Part shown: positions 10,983 through 20,427 of the stretch, piece after piece
Layout of the letters: every line of letters begins with the position of its first letter
Numbering within the stretch: the first letter of the stretch is position 1
DNA from: Pelomyxa schiedti
Taxonomy: Eukaryota; Evosea; Pelobiontida; Pelomyxidae
Length of the DNA: 26,608 nt
Assembly: GCA_020536535.1 (NCBI GenBank)
Contig: JAHLWZ010000632.1
Span: 649 to 27,256 of the forward strand
Direction of reading: 5' to 3'
Notes under the pieces: model-generated
What the model was told of the DNA's origin: nothing
The model's input: only the letters and a program-made list of their open reading frames with translations
Databases searched by the model: none
Position numbers and translations under genes: made by a program

Positions 10983-11515
10983 GTGGCGAGTTTGTTTTTT
11001 TTTTTGTTTGTTTGGATATCGAGCGGCTGAACTTTTTTTTCTTTTCCCCTCGTTTGTACAAGCCCCAAAAGAAATCACTGATGACACGTTTTCCCAGGAA
11101 AGTAATATCGTCTTTGGGGTGACTCTTCAGCAACATTCTCTCGGAATCAAATAGTAGGAGTTACTGGGGGAGGCTCAGGGCACAGTGAATCAGGCGAATC
11201 TCAGATGGCTGTGGACTTTTTCCGCAGCTTTTTCCGGGTTGATGTGAACCTCCACGTTTTCCGGCTTATCCCCAAACATTTTTCTGTCGTTCCATCATCG
11301 AAGCGTCGTCGAAGAGTCGTTTCCACTACCCGGAGGGTCGGAATAGTCGAAAACAACAGGGAAAAAAAAAGTCCATCACACCCCAGAGCCCCTGGTTTTT
11401 CTTTCCTTTCTCTGTTCCTTTTTTTGTTAATTTTTCCTTTATTATTGTTGACACAAGTTACCTGCGTGGTGTTTCGTGGGTTGTGTTGTATATTCATCAG
11501 ACAAGTATATAACAA
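10983..11515. promoter_or_regulatory. Divergent intergenic region between the UBZ-like and antiporter genes
   Basis: About 530 nt separate two start codons on opposite strands, so this stretch should hold both promoters and 5' untranslated sequence. It contains T-runs near 11000 and 11030 and a mixed-sequence core (11200-11400). A TATATAA-like string at 11506-11512 lies too close to the antiporter ATG (11516) to be its TATA box. Open frames on both strands (11201-11557) lack recognisable domains. Confidence 0.4.
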
Positions 11516-14500
11516 ATGGACTATGAGCAGATCCCACTCACATCTGTGAGTGTTCATTATACTCTTCTTTGTTGTGGAGGGGAGACTGGTGTAGCGTGTG
11601 GTTTATTTACGTGTTGTAGAGGGAGAACCTGCAAGATGACGTGATACCTCCTGGTACCATTGCAGATCCAGCACCTCCTGGCTCTCCCACTGCGACTTCA
11701 ACTGGTGGACCTGTTGTTACTGCGATGGATCCGTCTATGTCACCACGACCACGTGGTACTTTTGGAATGATGCCGTGGGTTCTACCATCCCACAAAAAAA
11801 TCAAGGTTTGTGCTGCCTGTTCCCTGGAACTATGGCCACCCTTTTTTTTTTCCCCTGAGATTACAAAGAGGAATTTATATCTTTCTGTGTTGTTTTGTGC
11901 AGAAAGTGCGATCGGACAGATCATGGCTTTTGGCTGTTGGGAACATTGGCTGGGTCATAGTCTTTGGATGGTGGTTGGCTGGAGTGTTCCTTCTCGCTGG
12001 ATGTTTGGTCAGTCTATCAATAGTTGGAGTGCCATACGGACTGTTTTGCTTTAGGTCGGAACTATTTTAATTGTATTTCTCTGAGATAATTATTAGGTTT
12101 GCCCGATTCCTACTATGGCCTTTCAACCTTTTCTTTGTTGTTCCGTTGGACTCTTTTACTGCCCCTGAGGAAGAACTGCCCCTTAAAGCCTCGATAGTAC
12201 TTATTATTTGTTCAGGGGTACATTTCTAAAATGACTTCAGAAATCCACTTTTTCCCGGGTCACCATAATATTACCTAAAACTGCTCTTCACTGGTTTGGA
12301 TATATATTCTACCTTATACTTGGTGCCCCTTTTATCATTTTGGCTCTGATAATAGCACTTTGGCTCTCGTATTTTACAATAATATTCATTCCCATGGCAA
12401 AGGTTCCTTGGTTATTATATATTCTCTTCATAGACTTCTGAAAAAAGATTCTCAAAGTTCTTCTCAAGCTTTCTCCGTTTGACACTACAGTGATTTATTT
12501 TACCACTTCCCCTGGTTCTGTTCCCGAAAAAGCCAAAGTCCTAGTTACCCCATGTGCCATCAACTTGAACTACTACTACTTCACTATTGGGGGCTTAAGT
12601 GTATTCATATTCAATTTGTTTATTTTTGTTCCTATTGCTTTTATAACTGGATATGTTCTAGAGTACGCATTTCCTTTTTTGTGCGCCACCATAATTTAAT
12701 ATTAGCCAGGGATTCTATTAACCCAATTGCAAATTTTGCACTGGGATTAATAGCAACAGTGCCTCTTGCCTTCACAATTGGCCAAGCTATTTCGTCACTC
12801 AGTGCAAAGTCTTCCTTTGCTATTGGAGCATTTTTAAATAGTATGCTCGGAAGCATAATCGAGCTTATCCTCTACACAATCTCCTTGGCGAAAGGGTTGA
12901 CTGATCTAACAGCTTCTGGAGTAACGGGTATCCCAAATTATTATCTCTGCTCCTTACACTGTTTTAGGTGCGCTTCTGGGCAGTGCAATCCTCCTGCCAG
13001 CTATAAGTATGATAGTTGGAGGTATTAAGTATTCGGAATTACGATTCAATCCAATTGCTACGGCAACAAGTGGATCGCTATTACTTGTCAGCGTTGTGGG
13101 AGCACTAGTTCCAACGGTTTCCAAATTGTTGAATTTGTTTTCGAAGTTATAGTTACCCAAAAGATCTTCTATGCTGTATATGCTGATTACAACCTTGACT
13201 GCACTGAATGTGACGGAGACCTCATTTCAGGTGACGGTAGTCGAGAGCGCACAGTCAATATGACTTGCACTGGATGCCAAATGGGGGAGGACACTGGAAC
13301 TGGTAGTGCTTACCAGGAAGCGGCACTGCCGTTATCATGGCTTTGTGCCTGCCTACTCCCTCTGGCCTACCTCGTCGGTTGCATATTTGCGCTCAAGACA
13401 CACTCCTGTAATTCAGTACTCTTTTTTTCTCATCTGACTTCAAAAGATATGTACGATAAAAAATTTTTTGAGCAGAACTTTGTAAATAAGCCGGAACATG
13501 ACGACAAGAATGGCGATAGGTATTCCCTTACACAGTGTAACTTTCTTGATGTTGTACCAGCAACGAGGAACAAAATACGGGAAATACCTATTGGGGTATC
13601 GTTCCCAGTATAATATGCCTTGTTGTTTGCGTTGTTCTCTTTGCAGGTTCTAGCTACCCTTCCCTTGGTCACCCTTCTCACATTCCACAGGTGTAGCGGA
13701 TGTGGTTACTGCTGCCATTGAACCAATGCTACAACAGTTGGGAGTTTCAGAGGAGTTTATTGGAGTAACCTTTATTGCTATCGTTCCAAACCTTGCTGAA
13801 TATGTCAATGCTTCTATGGTTTCAACAAACAATTACCTGTCAATGAAATAATTTGATGAAAACAGTTTGCTCTGCGTGGAGACTTGGACTTGAGCTTGGA
13901 GGCACAGAGTACTTTCTAAAAATTCTAGAATAACATGCGATGCAGATTTCTGGACAAGGAGCGGTGCAAGTGTCACTCCTCCAGATTCCAATTTTGGGTA
14001 ACTACCCACAACACTGCAACAGAACTAAACAGTCTCCCAGTATTTCTCAGTGCTATTCTATCCAATGGGGAGTTTACAATGATATTTTCCCGTATGCACA
14101 TGGTTACAATAGTTCTTGCAGTTTTGATAAGAAACAGGCAAGTCCAACCTTCCCCCTAGCACGGTACTATCACCTAATCACGTTAACCCATAAAACCAGT
14201 ACAATCTGGGACAGCCGGGCCAACTATTTCCTTGGATCCTCACTCTTGGTGGTCTGGATCATCCTTGTTGCAGCCTACTGGTTCGTGCCAGCCGAAACCG
14301 TTGTATCTTCTGTATCATCGTCCTTCTCTTCCTTCCTCTCATCAGCCTCATTTACCCCCAAGTAACTAAAACTAAAAACACCCCACTCCGCCTTCTCAAA
14401 AACGACAAGATGAAGTCGGGGGCAATGAAAGGTTTTTCCCGGAGCTCAAAAAACCAAACATTGATTTCATCCCCCGGGACCCCGATTCGCATCAAAGTGG

Positions 14501-14621
14501 TGCTGGTCACACTCCTGATTTGGAGTGGTCCACAATAGTTAGTTCCAAACAGAGCAACTCTCCGGAAAACAGTTTGAAGCGCCGAATGTTTTCCCGGGTT
14601 TTTAAGGAAAAAGGGTCCTAA
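11516..14621 (+). CDS. CAX-family cation/H+ antiporter with N-terminal YccF-like region (Vnx1-like)
   Basis: Membrane antiporter that would exchange Ca2+ or monovalent cations for protons across an internal membrane such as a vacuole. Exon 1 encodes MDYEQIPLTS. After an intron ending at 11619 comes a Pro/Thr-rich linker. Next are two YccF-like hydrophobic blocks, WLLAVGNIGWVIVFGWW...IVGVPYG (about 11915-12050) and LHWFGYIFYLILGAPF (about 12290-12420), as in fungal Vnx1-type exchangers. The CAX core follows. The first repeat has GAFLNSMLGSIIELILY and the second has FIGVTFIAIVPNLAEYVNA, each keeping the acidic residue of the cation site. AVQVSLLQIPIL, GEFTMIFSRMHMVTIVLAVL and ANYFLGSSLLVVWIILVAAY complete the fold. 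A Cys-rich lumenal loop (CTEC...CTGC, 13200-13280) sits between the first membrane segments. The simple stop is TAA 14363-14365. An in-phase intron, 14362-14431, would add about 63 hydrophilic residues ending at TAA 14621, which I prefer because that stretch reads as coding. Substrate ion cannot be told. Confidence 0.85.
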
Positions 14622-14631
14622 CATACTACTT

Positions 14632-14708
14632 TTTAATTTAATTTAAACTTCCAACTCCAACCAACCACAACAAACAAAAACAAACAAACCACAAAGCAAT
14701 AACAAGAA
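14632..14708 (+). promoter_or_regulatory. Compact promoter/5' leader of the small hypothetical gene
   Basis: An AT-rich TTTTAATTTAATTTAA string (14631-14646) is followed by a C/A-rich, T-poor, G-poor leader (14648-14708) running into AAGAAATG. The abrupt change to unstructured CAA/CCA-rich sequence looks like a 5' untranslated leader with the AT string as core promoter. This is pattern only. Confidence 0.3.
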
Positions 14709-15080
14709 ATGCACGCCTTCTACCCAAGCATGTACGACGACAACAATAATGACGACAACAACAACGACAACAAGGCACAGTGCTGTGCCCCAAAGCTGGG
14801 ACCCCAACACAAGAGCCCAAAACTACCTCCTGCTCTGGATCTAGATCTCGACGCAGCCGAGCCTCTGTGCTGTCCTCAATCTTGCAACAAGGACACGCTG
14901 CTGGCCTCGTGCGCGCTCTTCGCCCTAAGTGCAAGCGCCACGAAGAAAACTCCATCCGTGGCGAGCCTGGCCGATTTTTTCGCTCCACTGTCGGCAGGGC
15001 TTATGCCACAAAAACTAGATTGTGGTGCACAAAACTCGAGAAAGCAAGGACAAGGACATATCCACAAGGGGGGTCAGTGA
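14709..15080 (+). CDS. Small hypothetical protein, Asn/Asp-rich N-terminus
   Basis: An uninterrupted 123-residue frame from ATG 14709 to TGA 15080. It begins MHAFYPSMYDDNNND with a D/N tract encoded by GAC/AAC/AAT triplets. Two cysteine pairs follow (AQCCAPK and PLCCPQSC), then a moderately hydrophobic helix-like stretch, TLLASCALFALSASAT, and a Gly/Gln-rich end. I recognise no family. It has a plausible leader, but a 218-codon overlapping frame (14780-15436) covers most of it, so frame openness alone is weak evidence. It could also be an exon of something larger or untranslated sequence of the CUE gene. Moderate to low confidence. Confidence 0.4.
   Translation: MHAFYPSMYDDNNNDDNNNDNKAQCCAPKLGPQHKSPKLPPALDLDLDAAEPLCCPQSCNKDTLLASCALFALSASATKKTPSVASLADFFAPLSAGLMPQKLDCGAQNSRKQGQGHIHKGGQ
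14737..14776 (+). repeat. GAC/AAC trinucleotide tract
   Basis: Imperfect GAC, AAC and AAT triplets encode the DDNNNDDNNNDN run of the small hypothetical protein. The third-base mixture suggests selection at protein level rather than recent pure slippage. Confidence 0.6.
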
Positions 15081-15350
15081 ATTTTTTGAGCTCACAACAA
15101 CCCCACCGGCAAGGCAAACAAATTCACAACGAGATGTTGTATCACTACTACCATAACTTTGACAATTTTGGTTGGTTTTGGAAAAATCAAAACAAATCAC
15201 CTAGGCAATTAATTTTGTGCAACTGTTTTTACAGTTTTTCTTCTTCTTTTCTTGATCTGGTGGTGGTTTTAGTGTTGGAGTCGCGGTTAAGTTGTTGGCA
15301 AAAAAACCCAGAGAGGAACTGCCACTTCACCACATACAAATTTTTTAAAA

Positions 15351-18083
15351 ATGCAAGAGGTGGCGCTGCAGAATCTGCGTCGCAAGTTTCCCGACATTTC
15401 TCAGTCGATATTGCACGATGCATTGGTGGCAAATAACAACAACTACGATGGTAAAGGCGTTGTCACATCGCTGCACTTTTTTTTTTCTTTTGCGAGTGGG
15501 TGCATTCCGTGTCTCGCATTGTTGTTTTGTAACTTAGAGTATTCTTGCACAGCTACTGTTGCTGCATTTTCTAGTCCAGTGGAGGAGGAACGCCAATTGA
15601 ACCAATTGTCGGAGGATGAAAAAGTGCGTACTGTAATTTTTCTTGTTGGGTTTGGTCGGTGCAGTCACACAACTAATGAGTGCTATCATGTGACATATGG
15701 CTTCATTGAAACCTTCACTCGCTTGCTTAACTTTAAAACGAAACACAAATATCCACTTAGGTGGCTAAGCTTCAGGAGTTTTGCTCCAATCCACGTTGGA
15801 TGATCATAGAGGCCTTACGCAAGTGCAATGGAAATATGGACCAAGCAAGTGGCCTGCTTCTTGGCCAGTCATCAGCCCCTCCATCCGTTCATAACCAAAT
15901 TCCAAATTATAACCAGAACCAAACTCAGCCTCATTCACAAAATACACCATCAGTTGAACACAAATTAGCACCTCCTCTAACACAACAACCTCAACCTTCT
16001 TCCCATTCTCGCACTGTCATTCCCCCTGCACAACCTGTGACACCTGCGTTTGTGGCACTTCCTTCAACACTGTACTCTGGTGGGACTGGGGAGTCTACTG
16101 AGATAGCCAATTTGAAGGAAATGAGGTTTTACCTTCCAATGTGGGCAAGTATGTGTTGCTGAGTCACTGAACGCAGGGACTTACTGGTGAAGCGTGTAAC
16201 AATACAGAAGTCACAGATTATAGAAATGGAAAAGATTGTGTGTTACTCCAGATGTTCATTACTCTCTTCTCAAATCGATTAGAGGCAATCGCAATTGCCT
16301 GCAGCCACACAGAAGCCAGACTTGGTTCCCTCTAGCCAAGCACACACCGTAGATGCCTCTGGGGTTCACCTTCCCCCACCGTATTCCAGTGTTTTTTCAT
16401 GATCAACGATGACTAAGATCCAGAACGGAGTCTTTTCTCGATTTGCAAAGGCAGATAAATGAATACCGTGACCAAGAAGCAGCCCTGCAGGCTGAACTTG
16501 AACAACTGAAACAGCACCTACAAGGAGTGAATAATGAGTGCGCCCTTTGAATATTATATTGCTCCAGTTGACACTCCTTAGCCCGGAAGTGGATGAGGAC
16601 GCAGGAGCAATGCAAGTGTTGCCTTCACAGTTTGCTGTATTCCCCGCTACTTAGGTTTCTAATGACATGCAAGATCCAACTTCGAGGCTTATCGCAAAGT
16701 CATAGAATCGAACACTACTGCGCGAACTGCAACAACTCCCCCTACAAGTCCAACAACCATTGCGTCGGATACAAGTCCAAGCTCAGCTCCAAGCGCCACA
16801 GAAACTGTTGTGACACCATCAGCATCAGGGATTTTCCAAACACCGGAAGTTCCTAATCTTGCAGATACTATGCTCAGGCTGAATGTGTCTTCTTTCACAC
16901 CTGTCCAAGCTGAACCCTCTGTGCAGCTTGAGGCTTTAGTCAGTTCCCAATTCAACATTTCCGTTCTTACATTAGCTACAGGCAGAGGGAAGTTCTGTCA
17001 AATGTAGTTGGAACTGCTCTCTATCATGCTATATTCCTAATAAGAAAGACTGGATAGACTTATTCATCCACAATAGAGAAAAATCCCGCACAATGTCTTC
17101 CCCTACAGGTATTTTTGAACAAGGGGATGGGGGAAATACAACAGTTAACAACACCCACAGGTGGTGCTCCAAATGGAGAGCATAGCTTCATGAACTTGCC
17201 TGTACATTCACTCTGTTGTTCTTTGACATATTTCATACGACATACAGGATGGCTATTACGATGTTCGTTACTTCATGGCAGACGGTACACGTATCGCCAA
17301 ATCCGATGCTGTGTTAGTGGGATCTCCTGTACCCCTCACTGCTCAATTTCAGGACGACGAAACGGCACAATGGATAGTCGTCACATGGCAAGTACCAACA
17401 GAGCCTGTTGCCACCTCACCAAATGACTGGATTGGACTCTACGAGTTAGTGCGTTTTCATAGATAAACCACCTTTTCCTTATAACCGCATAGGGCCAAAT
17501 GAGCAATAGGCAATTCAAGCAAAAATTGTTTTGCCGTAGCAACCCCCTCACTTTCCCAGCTCCACGGGATACAAAGAAGCGGTATGAACTACGTTATTTC
17601 AAAGCAAATTCAGGTGTCGCTTTCAGCGGAAGAAGCGAGCCTCTCACCATACCCAATAGAGATTCACTACTAGTAACTCCAAAGTATTAATACCACTCAC
17701 AACAACGCTCTTATAGCACTTAGTTATGACTGCACTGTCGTTGACGTCAAATGGATCTTCCATGAACTGGACCCTTCCACAAGTGACTGGATAGGATTAT
17801 TTGAATTTGGGGCAGATAACAAGCAGTACCTGTGCTATGAGTACTGCACCAGGAGCAACCCAGCACACGAAAGCGGCACATTGCGATTCAACACTGGAAT
17901 CATCAACAACAAACAGGTTGGTTTCACCACTTTACAACTTAACTTGCTCAAACAACATAAAACCCATTGTCACACTAACACCCCAAATAGCTGCCTGTTG
18001 GTGAGTATGAGTTCCGCTTTTTCTCAGGCAATGGAGGTAAATACGAAGCACGAATGATAGCACCATTTACCAAGACTGTTTAA
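15351..18083 (+). CDS. CUE domain - coiled coil - three SKICH domains protein
   Basis: Exon 15351-15450 starts MQEVALQNLRRKFPDISQ and encodes helices 1-2 of a CUE (ubiquitin-binding) domain: hydrophobic plus FPDIS, then ILHDALVANNNNYD with the C-terminal di-leucine-like position. Exon 2 (15553-15623) and exon 3 (from 15761) continue with a second helical unit, FCSNPRWMIIEALRKCNGNM...ASGLLLG, itself UBA/CUE-like. A Gln/Pro/Ser linker follows, then coiled coils LLVKRVTIQKSQIIEMEK and QEAALQAELEQLKQHLQ. Three SKICH-type domains close the protein: VKCSW...DWIDLF (about 17010-17310), WIVVTW...NDWIGLYE (17331-17672) and VDVKW...SDWIGLFEFG (17712-18080). Each ends in a YDVRYF, YELRYF or YEFRFF strand. 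The stop is TAA 18081-18083. SKICH plus coiled coil plus ubiquitin binding is the plan of NDP52/TAX1BP1 autophagy receptors, but domain order is reversed. Function is inferred, not shown. Confidence 0.8.
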
Positions 18084-18252
18084 AACAATAGTCATGTATA
18101 GTAGAACCCTGTAGCCAACTCACAACCTCTGGTTACAAACCCAATTAAAATTGATCAAAAAAGCCTTTGCCGCGAAAATGCCGTTTCTTCCGTTACTTTT
18201 TTTTGTAATTAAAAAACGGCGGCACAAGAGGGCACCAACGGCCGGAGCGAAA

Positions 18253-20363
18253 ATGGATCTCACAGTGGGGGTGAGTGTAAGATCCAGACGTTAGTGAAGA
18301 TGTGTGCTACCAAATTGGCTGTGTTACTGATGGACAAGCGGGGGGCCCGTAACCCTATAGCCCGCAAAGTGGCGGTCTCAATCAGGGTTAGATTTGACCG
18401 TTTTCGGAGTTGGTTTTTGTTTTTTTTTCCCCTCCTTCGTGACAAAGAAACTGACAAAACCCAAGAGGTGTCCTGAAGAAGTTATGAGAGAAATTATGAA
18501 TGCTCTTGTTGAGAGGAAGACAGCTTTTCCTTACCTCTCATTTCCTTCTTTGGGATCATTTTCAGTTTGTTTTCCACAGTTGTACTGCTTTCACACGACT
18601 TATGTTGCGAAAGAAATCCGTACGTTGTCTATTTGAGCTGGAGTTTGCTCGCATTCACTCCTTGACATTGGCGTTTTGGAAATACTTTCCTGTAGATGCT
18701 GAAGGTATTCTCTCTGTTCTTTTCTTTATTTTAAATTTTCCTCAGCGGTCAAGGAAGCAGTCTTTGATCAAGTTTCACTCAATTTACAGGAGGTTGAACG
18801 AGTGGCACTTGTCGTGCTGACATTCCTTATATAGTTTTCACGCCCATCTTGTGCCCACCAGAAATTGTCCCACCAAATAATGCTAAACACTCCAAAAATA
18901 CTCGGGGTGGCTCTTAAAGGACTACCAAGATTTGACAAACTAGGAGGATGGCAAGTTGCGGGTTTCAACAGCATATTGTTCTTACATAGAGCCTACTATG
19001 AGTCAGCAGATCCGGATAGTGATGATTGGAAACTAATCACCGATGTTCGGCCCATTGACTCTTATGGCTTTCCCAATCCTTTCAGGAACTGGGAGAGCTC
19101 TATTGCACTCTTCTCGATATCATCGAACCTAGTGCAATAGGACGAATCTTTCAAGATTTCTTGGCAAATTCTCTGGAATCAGAATTTCTGCAAAACACGA
19201 ATTCCCATATCATGCCTATTGCAGAAAAATTTGTTGCAAAAGGAAAGCGTCAAGTATGTTTGAGAGCCAACATAATGAGTACTGAGAGGAAAAAGATTAG
19301 TTTTGAGTTTACCATGAAATCAGAAAGACTGATGAACGAAATGGGCATTTCCAGACTCGCGTCCGAGTCATGGCACAAAGTGGGGCAGGCAGCAAAGGTT
19401 TTGTGAAGGCTAGTTACTCCCACCAAATAAAATTCACAGTTCTCCACTGATTTAAACGTTGCCATTTTCTCTTTGGGCTCGTGGACAATACCACCTTCCA
19501 AGTTTGTACTCAGACTTCCACAATTCCTGGAGGATGCGTGGGCGGACTTCAGTGAGTTCTTTACTAGAGAACGAGGGTCCTCAGACCTCAGGAGGTTGAA
19601 CCAGGGATCCGCAACTGTTCTCTTCACACACCCGACCGAAGGATTTCAAAGGGAGATTTTTCTCTCAACAATCGTATCTGACATGAACAGTACTTTCCAT
19701 TTCCAACCTTCATCAAGGGGATGGCTGCACTTCTTGCATTCAATCACGTGAATTCAATTTCACTGAGTGGACTTGCGTCTTTTTGTGGAGCCTCAATAAA
19801 TGATTCCGAGTTCACACATGAAGTGCATCGGCTAGTTTACTACCAAGTTCTCAGACGAGAAAAATCACAATCAAGGTAAGTTTTGGCACAGATGTACTTC
19901 TTCATCTGAGACTTGCTGCACACAACCCTCCCGTACCAAACAGAGACTTTGAGCCAGACGAAAAACTTGAAGTCGGGAATATGACTCGGTGCAGTTCAAG
20001 TTTGTTCAGAAAAGTTGCTCCACGGTTGGCACCCTTCCTAATTAAATAATCTCACCCAAATCCAGGTACTGTCACAGTTGTGGAAGGGAACTTGTGCGTG
20101 GCCACGCCTGTTATGAGGAAACCGGTGTACCGGCTTACTACAAATGTACTATTGTCAAGGTTCTCAAACTACATACTACAGACACCCCAGGAACAACACC
20201 TGGAGTTTCCTTGGATGCCCTCTTCGAGGAAGTCCAAACCACAACACAATTCCTCACCAAACAGCCCTTGCCCAGAGGGCTATTTGACTCTACCATCGCA
20301 CAATTGGAAGGCTTGGGGTTTTTATCCACAACAGGATCGATTGTACACTACAAGCACACATAA
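18253..20363 (+). CDS. Divergent cullin family protein
   Basis: Scaffold of a cullin-RING ubiquitin ligase. The cullin-homology part is clear in order. ISFEFTMKSERLMNEMGIS matches the G..FT.KLE.M..D...S block. DLNVAIFSLGSWTIPP and LPQFLEDAWADFSEFF match the V.VLT.G.WP...LP....F..FY block. MAALLAFNHVNSISLSGLAS matches Q..vLL.FN....lt...L. NRDFEPDEKLEV is the F..N..F...KI block. The winged-helix end CTIVKVLKLHTT...LFDSTIAQLEGLGFL finishes at TAA 20361-20363. The lysine in IVKVLK occupies the usual NEDD8-acceptor position (IVRIMK). The N-terminal half (18300-19100) is helical but very divergent; adaptor specificity cannot be told. The start is uncertain: ATGs at 18178 and 18253 are in one frame, 18300 begins another good frame, and the connecting intron is unclear. 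Convergent with the actin-like gene, with only 64 nt between stops. Confidence 0.75.
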
Positions 20364-20427
20364 GTGCATGATAAAAGAAGAACACATTAGTCAAAAATTT
20401 TTCTTTTCTACAAAATGGCATACTATT

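Noticed and set aside
11201-11557. Open frames on both strands upstream of the antiporter
   Set aside because: Neither has a domain; both lie in the divergent intergenic region and the plus one overlaps the antiporter ATG out of frame. Could be an upstream ORF but not supported.
12641-12856. Minus-strand 71-codon frame
   Set aside because: Antisense to the first CAX repeat.
14352-14624. 90-codon minus-strand frame
   Set aside because: Antisense to the hydrophilic sequence that joins in phase to the antiporter C-terminus; the sense reading is more protein-like.
14780-15436. 218-codon plus-strand open frame
   Set aside because: Overlaps the 14709 frame and the start of the CUE gene in other frames, has no domain, and mixes unrelated composition along its length. 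It looks like a chance frame.
19250-19627. 125-codon minus-strand frame
   Set aside because: Antisense to cullin-homology exons with recognisable blocks on the plus strand.
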